Origin: Desulfobacterales bacterium
GTDB lineage: Bacteria > Desulfobacterota > Desulfobacteria > Desulfobacterales > JASJAZ01
Direction of reading: 5' to 3'
DNA length: 55,077 nt
Assembly: GCA_030066785.1 (NCBI GenBank)
Contig: JASJAZ010000073.1
Coordinates: forward strand, 1-55,077
Shown: positions 38,910 through 47,284 of the stretch, piece after piece
How positions within the stretch are numbered: the stretch's first letter is position 1
How the letters are laid out: the number at the start of each line of letters is the position of its first letter
Made by a program: the position numbers and the translations under genes
Notes under the pieces: model-generated
The model's database searches: none
What the model was told of the DNA's origin: nothing
Seen by the model: only the letters and a program-made list of their open reading frames with translations

Positions 38910-39872
38910 TTAGTGGAAGTGAGAAGGTATATCGAAACGCAGCAGAGGGGCCGGTTTTTTTTCAGATGTTATAAAAATCGAGCGGCCATCATGGCTGAAG
39001 CAGGCTGCTTCCGCCTGTTGCAAAGAAGGTAGGCGCAGCAGGCGGGGAGTTCGGGCAAACGTCGCTTGCCAGTTTGCATCGTTAGCACGGTAAAACAGAT
39101 ATAAGCCAGCATAGGTCAGTAAGGCTGCGACGTCATTGGTGGCCCGGATGTCCAAAGCGGTCGGCTGAGCCATAAACAGGCGCTGCCAACCGAAGTCAAT
39201 TTGATTTTTGGTGGAAGGGGATGGCAATGGCGCCAGATGGCCAAGTCTGCGAGCGGTTAAAATCCCGGTGTTGTCGGCAGGGCGCAGCGGCAATTCATAG
39301 AGCCTCGGGGGTTTTGTGCGTTTGCTGAGCAAAACGATTTTCTGTGCAGCCGTATCAACCGCCACAGCTTCACAGTCTTTAGGGCCATCAGGATATTGAA
39401 AGCGGATAATCCACTCCGGCAAGGCTGTCATAGGTTTTGGGTTGGCGCTGGTAAGATCTATTTGGGGCTCTTTGATGATATAAAGGGTGCTGCGACGGCG
39501 TTGACGGGCATTATCGCCCACATCTGCGATCAAAAGATATGATGATTGCCGCCAACGAAAGGAGGCTAAATCTTCCCAATCGTGATTGTCGGCATTGGCT
39601 AGCCGAACCACCCCCAAAGCTTGTCCTCTGATATGAATGGCATACAGCCGCGGAGCGTTGCCACTGTCGTTGATGACCCATAGTATCTCATTTGTCAGGC
39701 GCGACGGCGCCAAACCACTGGCTTCGGTCAATCGGTGATGTTCTAAATAACCAACATGAACCCATCCCTCAGCACTGTTCAAATCTAAGTCCGGCTCTTG
39801 CCCCAGTCTTGGGCCGCAATGGGCCAAATTGCCGGTCAAAAAAATAACGGCGAGTTTTATTAAAAAACGCAT
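38910..39872 (-). CDS. Uncharacterised exported protein, possibly a beta-propeller
   Basis: A 320-residue protein with a hydrophobic signal sequence of about 18 residues and a Cys at residue 19 (LAHC), so a lipoprotein is possible although His at -1 is atypical. The mature part is rich in beta-strand patterns with repeated short motifs (ASGL, WVINDSGN, LLIADVGDN, CEAVAVD), reminiscent of propeller proteins related to SdiA-regulated or esterase-like phytase domains. I did not identify a catalytic site. It converges with the thiamine-type transporter operon (20 nt between the stops), so it is a separate unit. Confidence 0.6.
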   Translation of the reverse strand: MRFLIKLAVIFLTGNLAHCGPRLGQEPDLDLNSAEGWVHVGYLEHHRLTEASGLAPSRLTNEILWVINDSGNAPRLYAIHIRGQALGVVRLANADNHDWEDLASFRWRQSSYLLIADVGDNARQRRRSTLYIIKEPQIDLTSANPKPMTALPEWIIRFQYPDGPKDCEAVAVDTAAQKIVLLSKRTKPPRLYELPLRPADNTGILTARRLGHLAPLPSPSTKNQIDFGWQRLFMAQPTALDIRATNDVAALLTYAGLYLFYRANDANWQATFARTPRLLRLPSLQQAEAACFSHDGRSIFITSEKKPAPLLRFDIPSHFH

Positions 39873-40059
39873 GTGTTACCTTTATCTCCGATTACCAATT
39901 GTATTAGCAGCCAAGTAGAATTTTCCGAGCTGCTGCGTAACAGTATTATGGGGGGGTGCTAGCGAATCTGGCCATGCGATCATCGCTATGGTTTAAATCA
40001 AATTTGGGGCGTATAACACTAAGGGCATGTGCATCAAGACTTTTTATGCGAAAATCTAA

Positions 40060-40620
40060 TTAAAACCGATTCAACCACACCGGATGGATGTCGCCGATGG
40101 TATGTTTGATCGAAATCAGTACGTTTTTTAAGCGCGTGTACATCATAGCCAGACCGATATTTTCAGCAAACAGATTGAGAGAGTCCAAATCTTGCTCGGA
40201 AATTTGCCATGTTTCATAATGATAAAGCCTCAAAACTCCTATAAACCGGCTATGCAGCTTAATCGGTATGGATATAATGGCTTCTATCCCTTCCTTTTGA
40301 GCATATTCCGGATATTGAAGTTGATCCGATTGATTCACATCCGATATCACCACCGATTCCTCCTTTAATCGGTTCCCGATGCTTTGATTGACAAGCACCG
40401 GCCCTTTATTCAGATAATCAATACTCAAGCCTGAACTGCCCAACGGCTCTAATTCATCAGTCTCCGGATCCAGGATAAAAATCGTGCACCCCTTGATATC
40501 CAGTGCACCGACAGCCAGTTGTGTTATTCTTGTTGCCATATCCTGAAAATCTTCTGACTCGGTAATCGCTCGGCTGATCAATTTAAAAATTTGGATGCTT
40601 ATTTTATCTTCAGCGGCCAT
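40060..40620 (-). CDS. GAF domain protein
   Basis: A 186-residue cytoplasmic protein that is essentially one GAF domain (about residues 20-165): CTIFILD near 43, an AIISIPIKLHSRFIGVLRLY block near 113, and the final helix around residue 140. GAF domains bind small ligands, redox centres or each other. There is no output domain, so it may act as a stand-alone sensor or as partner of a kinase. AGGAGG lies just upstream of the ATG. The usp gene lies 89 nt upstream on the same strand. Confidence 0.85.
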   Translation of the reverse strand: MAAEDKISIQIFKLISRAITESEDFQDMATRITQLAVGALDIKGCTIFILDPETDELEPLGSSGLSIDYLNKGPVLVNQSIGNRLKEESVVISDVNQSDQLQYPEYAQKEGIEAIISIPIKLHSRFIGVLRLYHYETWQISEQDLDSLNLFAENIGLAMMYTRLKNVLISIKHTIGDIHPVWLNRF

Positions 40621-40709
40621 AATTCCTCCTTAATATTTTTAAGCAGTGCTCCTTCACATTTTAATGTTACCAACCATCTTCTTATCCCCCGTGCAAGAAG
40701 AATTAGCCC

Positions 40710-41174
40710 TCATGAGACAATACATATGGTGGTGTTTTGTAATCCGACCGTTACCTTATTAAACACGCTGCCGGTGAAGAAGCGGCCAATTTTTCCAAAT
40801 TTTCGATTGAGAACGACAACATTATATTTGCCGGTTATAGCCTGGTTGATGATTGATCCGGCGACGTCTTTTTTCTTGGGTTCAAACACGGTATGAACCT
40901 GTTTTTCGGTAAATCCGGCGTTCACCAAAAATTGTTTGGCGGTTTCAAGGGCCTGTTCTTGCTCTCTGATTTTCTGGGATAGAAACGTCAAATTTTGATC
41001 GACTTTATCCATAATCGGACTGCCTCGAACTTCGACTGCCGGCACCGGCACATATGCATTGAACAATGTAATTTCTGTATTTGGCCTATCGGCAAATAGG
41101 TTTTTTACAAAGTCGAGCGCTTTTTGATCATTCCGGGTAAAGTTGTAAGGTATCAGCACGGTAAATTTTGACAT
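40710..41174 (-). CDS. Universal stress protein-like
   Basis: 154 residues with a Usp-like alpha/beta pattern: VLIPYNFTRND at residues 6-16 and a C-terminal motif NRKFGKIGRFFTGSVFNKV near residues 122-140, which matches the G-x2-G-x9-G ATP-binding element. The N-terminal Asp of UspA is replaced by Asn/Phe, so this is a divergent member. AAAGGAGG precedes the ATG. It is followed by the GAF gene. Confidence 0.8.
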   Translation of the reverse strand: MSKFTVLIPYNFTRNDQKALDFVKNLFADRPNTEITLFNAYVPVPAVEVRGSPIMDKVDQNLTFLSQKIREQEQALETAKQFLVNAGFTEKQVHTVFEPKKKDVAGSIINQAITGKYNVVVLNRKFGKIGRFFTGSVFNKVTVGLQNTTICIVS

Positions 41175-41795
41175 AGAAACCTCCTTTCTTTAATTTGGTT
41201 TTTTTGAGCTGTTGCCTTTTTGACGTATTCTTCTCTAACCCGGTTTTTCTAAATCTGAAGCAAAGATTTTACGATCACCTGTTGTGTAGCGATTGATGAA
41301 TTAGCAATTGCCAACTGAGTGTTATCAGAATATTTCTGACGTTGGTTGCAGTATAAACTTGAATTTTTTGCTGGGTAAAACGGCGTACTTTGCGAGAATC
41401 TGATCTGGTCTACAGTCTACAGAGAAAGGGCCATTCGGTTTTGAATCGTCAGTCTTAGACCCGTATCGATGGAAAAGTAAGCCAAAGGGAGGGGAGATAC
41501 AGCTGCATCGCATTGTAGGTTGAGCGGCTGGTGCCGTTGGACGAGCAGATTCTGATCCGCAAATTTTGAAAGCGTACCTTGGATCTCTCAGCGCTGCAAA
41601 GCGCGCATAGTGCTAACCTTTCTATGAAGGCGTTGTGTTGCTTGAATTTACCAAAAAATATTCGACAATGTCAAATGGTTGATTGGTTGTTGGGAAATTA
41701 AAATCAGTATCAGATGCATGCAAAAATTAAGTCTGGCGATTTTATCGCCAGACATTATAGATGGTTCGCAGCTCAGAATGCCATCCTACTGAAAA
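41175..41795. other. Intergenic region between Usp and the activase gene
   Basis: About 620 bases with no believable gene on either strand. It contains the terminator of the activase gene (41731-41753, minus strand). The rest is AT-rich and should contain the promoter of the usp-GAF unit on the minus strand. I see no repeat. Confidence 0.4.
41731..41753 (-). terminator. Rho-independent terminator of the activase gene
   Basis: A perfect 9-bp stem (41731-41739 with 41745-41753). On the minus strand it is followed by TTAATTTTT. It lies about 40 nt after the activase stop codon. Confidence 0.8.
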
Positions 41796-42587
41796 TCATA
41801 ATTGCGCACTGCGCTCACGCGCAATCAGTGCGGCACCCAAAGCCCCAACTGTGTCAGGTTCTTGCGGCACATCGATCGGGCATGCCAGGGCTTCCCTTAA
41901 CGCGCGCATGACACCCTGGTTGCGGGCCACGCCGCCGGACATAGCGATTTTCATTCCACTAAGATTAGGGCTAATCCGTTTAACCAAACCTACCGTGCGT
42001 GCCGCAATGGATCGGTTCAGCCCGCGAACGATTTCTTTGACGTCGACGCCATCGGCGATTAAAGAAACCACCTCGCTTTCGGCAAAAACAGTACACATGC
42101 TGCTCAAAGTCAGGTTCTGGGTAGCCCCCCGGTCCAAAATTCCCATTTTATCAATATCGACTTGTAAGGCTCGCGCCATGGCCTCCAGGAAACGACCGGT
42201 TCCGGCGGCACACTTGTCATTCATCACAAAATTATCCACGTGGCCCTGATCATCCATACGGATGGCCTTGCTGTCCTGTCCGCCAATGTCAATCAGTATT
42301 CGAGTGTCGGGAATCAGTGCCCGAATGCCGCGTGCATGGCAAGTGATTTCGGTGACAGCAGCGAGCCTGTCTGCCACCCGTTCACGCCCATAGCCGGTGG
42401 AAACCACGGATTTCAGTTCCGATGCTTTTATGCCGGCGGATGCCAACACTTCGTGCTTAGCTCGTTCAATCGCTTCTATGTTGCGGGCACCGGTCGGTAC
42501 TACAGCCGTTGCCATAATTGCATCCGTTGCGTTTATAACGACGGCATCACAAGACAGGCTGCCGATGTCAATTCCTAAAAAATACAT
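41796..42587 (-). CDS. 2-hydroxyacyl-CoA dehydratase / benzoyl-CoA reductase type activase (BcrA/HgdC family)
   Basis: A 263-residue ASKHA-fold ATPase that binds one [4Fe-4S] cluster between two subunits and injects high-energy electrons into a partner. The start FLGIDIGSLSCDAVV holds the phosphate-1 loop; the cluster Cys appear to be in NDKCAAGTGRF (near residue 128) and SMCTVFAES (near 167); MSGGVARN near the end is the adenosine motif. Length matches HgdC. The partner subunits (HgdA/B-like) are not in the window, so this is either an orphan or the end of a cluster now separated by an IS remnant. Confidence 0.9.
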   Translation of the reverse strand: MYFLGIDIGSLSCDAVVINATDAIMATAVVPTGARNIEAIERAKHEVLASAGIKASELKSVVSTGYGRERVADRLAAVTEITCHARGIRALIPDTRILIDIGGQDSKAIRMDDQGHVDNFVMNDKCAAGTGRFLEAMARALQVDIDKMGILDRGATQNLTLSSMCTVFAESEVVSLIADGVDVKEIVRGLNRSIAARTVGLVKRISPNLSGMKIAMSGGVARNQGVMRALREALACPIDVPQEPDTVGALGAALIARERSAQL

Positions 42588-42676
42588 TCATTTCTTCCTT
42601 TAGTTAAATCATTACACCCTCTGCAAGCTGAAGATCCAAGCTTGCTATGCGGATTAGTCGAGATATATTAAAAAAG

Positions 42677-42732
42677 GAATACCTCCTTAGGAATAGGGTG
42701 ATGTTGACCCTAATAGCTAGTGGGAGGTATTC
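42677..42732 (+). promoter_or_regulatory. Leader hairpin of the IS200-type element covering the tnpA ribosome binding site
   Basis: A 10-bp outer stem (42677-42686 with 42723-42732) encloses an inner 6-bp stem (42694-42699 with 42707-42712). The 3' arm contains GGAGGT, the Shine-Dalgarno sequence of the ATG at 42734. IS200 itself carries a similar subterminal hairpin that keeps transposase low. Confidence 0.7.
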
Positions 42733-42733
42733 A

Positions 42734-43094
42734 ATGAAGTATTTCAGAAAGTTAGCACATGCCCTATGGTTATGCAAATACCAGGTTGGATGGTGTCGGA
42801 AGTACCGATACCACATCCTGCAAGCCGAAGTTGGCAAAACCGTCAGAGATATTATTCGCCGGCTATGTGAATGGAAAAAAATAAAGATACTGGCAGGCAA
42901 TATCCAGATCGACCATATTCATTGGCTGCTGGAGATACCATTTAAATATTCAGTATCGGAGGCTATCGCTTTCATAAAAGACAAAAGTATTATCAAGATA
43001 ATCGGTTTTCGTTTTGAACTCAAACGCCCATGTTGGGACCGCCCTTTTTAGGGGTGGTTCTTATCTAAAATACGGTTTATGGTTGCGAAAATAA
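42734..43094 (+). pseudogene. tnpA: IS200/IS605-type TnpA transposase, broken
   Basis: A single-stranded-DNA transposase (HUH enzyme). The frame from 42734 has the typical N-terminus (HALWLCKYQVGWCRKYRY), the HUH motif as DHIHWLLEIP near residue 60 and the KYSVSEA helix. It then stops at 43051, giving about 105 residues, where IS200 TnpA has about 150. Just beyond, in the +1 frame, the DNA reads RGGSYLKYG, similar in style to the segment near the catalytic Tyr helix. A one-base loss in the T run at 43045-43049 would explain this. The end coordinate is where the +1 frame stops. The element is probably dead. Confidence 0.75.
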
Positions 43095-43312
43095 TCAAAG
43101 ATTTGTACTGATATTCCGATCGTATCTTCTCATGCACACATCCATTCACCGATATTAATTTACGGCGCCCCGATCTGATCGTCGATGGGCGTTAAGCTCA
43201 ACATCGTTAATGCGCTAGCAACGGTTCGCCTGGTCCGCATTGCTGTGATCATACTTAAGCAACTCACGAACGGTAAAAATCTATTTTTTACAACCAACGG
43301 AGGCATTTAACA

Positions 43313-43777
43313 ATGATTGCTCGCGATGTCATGCAAACCAATTTTCACACGTTAGAACCCCATCTCACTATTGGAGAAGCCGTTAATCGGTTTAAAAACG
43401 CTTCACAGGCCGAAAAGAAAATGGTGTTCGGGATGATGGTGGTTGATGGACAAGACCAGCTGGTCGGCATCCTGTCCATGTTTGATATCTTGCTATTCGT
43501 TCAACCCAAACATGCCCACATCTGGAGCGAAATGGATGATATGGACCCTGGTTATTTGTTCGATGAATTATTGGATCGGGTCAAAGAAGTGCAGGTGGCA
43601 GATATAATGACAACGGAAGTCGTTACCATTGCACCCGATAATCATTTAATTTCAATTGCTGATATTATGATTAAACAGCATATCCGCCGTTTGCCGGTCA
43701 CCGAAGGCCGCGAGGTAATTGGTATTGTTTACGTCTCCGATGTTTTTTACCATTTGTTGAATAAGTTCACGTCCTGA
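43313..43777 (+). CDS. Two-CBS domain protein (Bateman module)
   Basis: A 154-residue protein made of two CBS motifs: the first begins MIARDVMQTNFHTLEPHLTI and the second at about residue 95 (VADIMTTEVVTIAPDN). Such modules bind adenosyl nucleotides or other ligands and control partner activity. There is no catalytic domain. GGAGG lies about 10 nt upstream of the ATG. The four-CBS protein follows after 15 nt. Confidence 0.9.
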   Translation: MIARDVMQTNFHTLEPHLTIGEAVNRFKNASQAEKKMVFGMMVVDGQDQLVGILSMFDILLFVQPKHAHIWSEMDDMDPGYLFDELLDRVKEVQVADIMTTEVVTIAPDNHLISIADIMIKQHIRRLPVTEGREVIGIVYVSDVFYHLLNKFTS

Positions 43778-43792
43778 CAAAGGAGTTCTGCC

Positions 43793-44680
43793 ATGCCGGT
43801 TGTTACAAATAAAAGCGTTTTAACGGGGATTATCGTTAAAGAGGCTATGCGCCGCAACGTCGTTTCATTACCTCTCACGACTTCTTTGAATACAAGCATC
43901 AATTACCTGATAAAAAATAAGATTAATGCACTGCTGGTAACCGATGAATTTCAGCGCCCAGCGGGCGCGGTATCCAAAACCGATATCATGGGCGCCTATT
44001 ACGCTGATTTACCCCTGGATACGTGGGTCGGGGATATCATGGTAAGTCCGCTGATTTACTGCTATCCGGATGATGGACTGGAAACGGCGTTGGACAGTAT
44101 GCTCAAAAACGGTATCCACCGTCTGTTTGTGCGGGGGAGCAACTCCGAAGCCATTGTGGGAATTTTGGCATATAACGATGTGGTCGGAATCCTTTATCGC
44201 TACTGTCACGCCTGTGATAGAAGTATCGCTAAAGCTCGACAGACGAGCCCAGATCAAATTAAGCGCCTGACGGTCAAAGAGGTCATGACACCCAGGATTA
44301 GTGCTTTTCAGGAATCCGACTTACTGGTGGGGATTATTGAGCGGCTTTACGAACTTCAATTCGGAGCTGTGCTGGTCAAAGATGAACAAAAAAAACCGGT
44401 GGGGGTGGTTTCCAAAACAGATTTGATTTTGGCCTACAAACATGGCCATCCGGTGACGTCCACCGCTGAAAGTATTATGAATGCGCCTGTGGAAAGCTGC
44501 GATGAAAAATCACTGCTGAATGATGCCATTCGCCAAATGTTATTAAAAGATATTCAGCGCCTTTTTGTGCATGCTAATACAAAAGACGATATTAGCGGTG
44601 TCCTTTCGCTCACCGATGCGGCCCAAATCCGTTCAGGTTCATGCCGCGCCTGTACCTCGAGTCGCCTGATGACCGCTTAA
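43793..44680 (+). CDS. Four-CBS domain protein with two CxxC motifs
   Basis: A 295-residue protein containing two consecutive Bateman modules. CBS starts are near EAMRRNVVSLPL, DIMVSPLIYCYP, EVMTPRISAF and SIMNAPVESCDE. Each module ends in a short Cys motif: CHACDRSIAK near residue 143 and CRACTSSRL at the C-terminus, so the halves look like a duplication. The Cys pairs could bind metal or sense redox state (inference). AAAGGAG lies about 8 nt before the ATG. Co-transcribed with the preceding CBS gene. Confidence 0.88.
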   Translation: MPVVTNKSVLTGIIVKEAMRRNVVSLPLTTSLNTSINYLIKNKINALLVTDEFQRPAGAVSKTDIMGAYYADLPLDTWVGDIMVSPLIYCYPDDGLETALDSMLKNGIHRLFVRGSNSEAIVGILAYNDVVGILYRYCHACDRSIAKARQTSPDQIKRLTVKEVMTPRISAFQESDLLVGIIERLYELQFGAVLVKDEQKKPVGVVSKTDLILAYKHGHPVTSTAESIMNAPVESCDEKSLLNDAIRQMLLKDIQRLFVHANTKDDISGVLSLTDAAQIRSGSCRACTSSRLMTA

Positions 44681-44779
44681 CTGTGCTATCGGATCTCAGC
44701 CTAGCAAAGATTCAAATCAAAACCTTAAAGGCAATTGCAAGACAAACTAATTGAATTGTGATTTTAGGAGGCAAAGCGA

Positions 44780-45172
44780 TTGAAGGGATCGAATAGATTA
44801 CAGTTAATACCGTTAATGCAGCTCTTGATGATAGTCTATCTGGCAGCCTTTTGCTGCGATTGCGCTCGCATGCCGCCTGTTCAAAGGGGGACTGTGGATC
44901 ATGCGGCCATCGCCGATGGGGTTTACAAAGGCAGCTTTCGCAATGGCCCGGTTAAGGTAGTTGCCCTCGTGAAAATTGAAAGCCACAACATCATCGATAT
45001 AGAACTGTTGCGGCATACCACCTGGAAAGGTAAGAAGGCTGAAGCCATCATTCCGCAGCGAATCATCGAGGCGCAATCTACGCAAGTGGATGCTGTTTCC
45101 GGGGCAACCATGAGCAGTGATGCCATCATGTATGCCGTGCAAAACGCCCTGCAGCAGGCACAACATAAATAG
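44780..45172 (+). CDS. FMN-binding domain lipoprotein-like protein
   Basis: A 130-residue exported protein. A hydrophobic N-terminus (about 1-30) with several Cys (CCDCA) looks like a lipoprotein or membrane anchor. The remainder is the FMN-binding domain of NqrC/RnfG/NosR type; the motif SGATMSSD near residue 112 carries the Thr that is covalently flavinylated in such proteins. TTG at 44780 is used as start because AGGAGG lies 8 nt upstream. No apbE flavin transferase is seen nearby. It is followed by an O-methyltransferase gene after 66 nt. Confidence 0.82.
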   Translation: MKGSNRLQLIPLMQLLMIVYLAAFCCDCARMPPVQRGTVDHAAIADGVYKGSFRNGPVKVVALVKIESHNIIDIELLRHTTWKGKKAEAIIPQRIIEAQSTQVDAVSGATMSSDAIMYAVQNALQQAQHK

Positions 45173-45238
45173 GCAATAGTTTTTGGTACTCTCCGGTTTA
45201 TTTTCAGAGAGTGATTGCCGAATTTAAAGGAGATCATA

Positions 45239-46234
45239 ATGACGGATCAGAATTGGCATCCTGGTAAATTGTTAGAGATATCCGGTTTTTTTTGGAAAAC
45301 CTGCACACTACATGCTGCGATCAAGCTTAATCTTTTTACGGCCATCGGCGATGACCGTTTAAGCGCTGATCAAGTGGCCCAAAAAATCGGTGTGAACACG
45401 GAAGCATTATTGCGCTTGCTTGATGCTTTAGTGGCGATGCAGCTTTTAATCAAAGATGGCCAAAATTATGTTAACAATCCATCAGCTGCCAAGTTTTTGT
45501 GTAAAGATTCGCCGGCCTATATCGGTTACATGATTATGCACCATCACCATTTGGTCGATTCATGGCGCCGTTTAGATGAAGCGGTTGGCAATGGCATGCC
45601 CGTGCGCACGCGCGCATCATTTAGCGACGAAAAGGTGCGCGAAGCCTTTTTAATGGGTATGTTTAACAATTCCAGCTTGCTGGCGCCCCAATTGGTTAAG
45701 CAGATCGATCTTTCCAAGCATAAAAGGATGCTGGATTTGGGCGGTGGGCCAGGCACCTATGCGATTTTTTTCTGTAAAGCGTATCCAACTCTAAAAGCAA
45801 CGGTTTACGATTTGCCCACCTCACGACCATTTGCCGAAAAAACGATCAAACAATTTGGTATGAGCGAACAGGTCAATTTTGCGGGGGGCGATTTTGTTGA
45901 AGAAGAACTTTCCGGCCAATATGATTTTGTATGGTTATCCCACATATTGCACGGCGAAGGCCCTCAAACGTGTCAACAAATTATTGCCAAAACATACGAA
46001 GTTCTTGAAACGGGGGGGATGATTGGTATTCACGAGTTTATTTTAGATAATGATCGCACCGGCCCCTTATTTCCGGCCCTTTTTTCCTTGAATATGCTGC
46101 TGGAAACCGATGCAGGTCGGTCTTACACCGAAAATGAATTGCAGACCATGCTCACCCAAGCAGGTTTCCAGAAGGTTACACGTCTGCCATATCAGGGACC
46201 CACCGAGTCTGGCATCATGACGGCGCTAAAGTAA
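45239..46234 (+). CDS. SAM-dependent O-methyltransferase (family 2, acetylserotonin-type)
   Basis: A 331-residue protein with an N-terminal winged-helix dimerisation domain (about residues 12-95) and a C-terminal class I methyltransferase fold: MLDLGGGPGTYA near residue 163 (SAM loop), VYDLPT, GDFVEE, and SHILHGEG with a His at the usual base position near 240. Members methylate hydroxyls of small aromatic or polyketide compounds; a corrinoid or quinone-type substrate cannot be excluded. AAAGGAG lies upstream of the 45239 ATG, so the longer frame from 45215 is unlikely. Confidence 0.85.
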   Translation: MTDQNWHPGKLLEISGFFWKTCTLHAAIKLNLFTAIGDDRLSADQVAQKIGVNTEALLRLLDALVAMQLLIKDGQNYVNNPSAAKFLCKDSPAYIGYMIMHHHHLVDSWRRLDEAVGNGMPVRTRASFSDEKVREAFLMGMFNNSSLLAPQLVKQIDLSKHKRMLDLGGGPGTYAIFFCKAYPTLKATVYDLPTSRPFAEKTIKQFGMSEQVNFAGGDFVEEELSGQYDFVWLSHILHGEGPQTCQQIIAKTYEVLETGGMIGIHEFILDNDRTGPLFPALFSLNMLLETDAGRSYTENELQTMLTQAGFQKVTRLPYQGPTESGIMTALK

Positions 46235-46581
46235 AAATAGCAACCATTTGATATCTTTTACATTCTAAATGCCAGCGACTGGCAAACGCTTTTGACAATT
46301 ACCCAGAACTGCATTATGAACAGTGTAATACGCGGTATCTGCTCAATATAGATCTCCATCGCTCCCAAGGCAGTTATAACCAGATCTTGCCCCCGAGTCA
46401 TTTTTATCTACTGCCGGCTGCATACATCCAGCCTACCCCTGGATCGATCGCATTCTATCTGCATTTCCTACACTTTCTGAATTAAAGCCCACAACCGCAA
46501 CGCTTGGATTAAACCTGGTCTGTTTGTCGCACTTAATGGGGCAAACGGTTGTGAATGAACCTTTAACCAAAGGAGGGAATT
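46235..46581. other. Intergenic region, nothing recognised
   Basis: About 350 bases between the O-methyltransferase and the ABM gene. No ORF with a ribosome binding site other than that of the ABM gene, no perfect hairpin. It should hold the ABM promoter. Confidence 0.4.
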
Positions 46582-46878
46582 ATGGCCATTAAGGTATTGA
46601 TTAAACGACAGTTTAAATCCGGCAATCTTTCAGAGGTGTCTCAGTTGCTAAATCGTCTCCGCTACAGCGCCATGGGACAGCAAGGCTACATTTCATCAGA
46701 GACCTGGAGTGATTTTGAGAATCCCAACCGAGTTGTCGTGGTATCTATGTGGCGCAGTAAAGATGATTGGCTGGCTTGGAAAGACAGCCCGGTAAGGGGC
46801 GAATTTGAAGGCGAGATTGAAAAGTTAGTGGAAATACCGACGCAATTTGAAGTGTATGAACTCGGCATGAAATCTTAA
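46582..46878 (+). CDS. Antibiotic biosynthesis monooxygenase (ABM)-fold small protein
   Basis: A 98-residue protein with the dimeric alpha/beta-barrel pattern: a first strand KVLIKRQF, the QGYISSETWSD block near residue 34 and the VSMWRSKDDWLAWKDS motif near residue 54. ABM proteins include heme-degrading enzymes, quinol monooxygenases and proteins without known catalysis; no His for heme or other telling residue was seen. AAGGAGG precedes the ATG. Nothing ties it to its neighbours. Confidence 0.82.
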   Translation: MAIKVLIKRQFKSGNLSEVSQLLNRLRYSAMGQQGYISSETWSDFENPNRVVVVSMWRSKDDWLAWKDSPVRGEFEGEIEKLVEIPTQFEVYELGMKS

Positions 46879-47284
46879 TACATCGAAAGTTGTGGCTCGG
46901 GGTATCCAATCTTTAGGCACCTAAATGATAAAATGTCGATCTTTGGCTAGAGACCTAGATCAAACCGGACGCCTCGGGCCCACTTTCAATGTCGTTTAGA
47001 AACACATTTCTTGACCAGCATATTGATGCACAAATTGTATAATTAAGATCCAAAACCTTTAGATAGCCCAATCAATTCCCATCGCTAACCGATACCCGCC
47101 GATCTATTGAAAAAATCATTGTCTTTATTCCCCACAACCCATTATAAAAGAAGCATTTTCGATTAGTGCCCTTAATATAAGGCCCTAATCGCTTGCAGGC
47201 GAGATTCATTTCATATGGCTAATTTAGCGCCGGAACTCTTTTAAAAATCCCAGTAAGCTGTGATTGATAATCGACCAAGATGTG
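46879..47284. other. Intergenic region before the DUF885 gene
   Basis: About 400 AT-rich bases with no gene and no perfect hairpin. It presumably contains the promoter of the DUF885-ATP-grasp-methyltransferase unit; no confident -35/-10 pair was found. Confidence 0.4.

Larger units (their letters stand above)
42588..43312. other. IS-remnant region
   Basis: About 725 bases between the activase and CBS genes. It holds the leader hairpin and decayed tnpA of an IS200-type element (separate entries). To the right (43095-43312) no gene is visible; a GGAGG precedes the first CBS gene. Confidence 0.5.

Noticed and set aside
41325-41513. Short minus-strand ORF in the Usp-activase gap
   Set aside because: No ribosome binding site and Ser/Pro/Cys-rich composition; treated as a chance ORF.
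43233-43250. sigma54-like -24/-12 element before the CBS genes
   Set aside because: A GG and a GC are present but separated by 8 instead of 10 bases, so the spacing is wrong.
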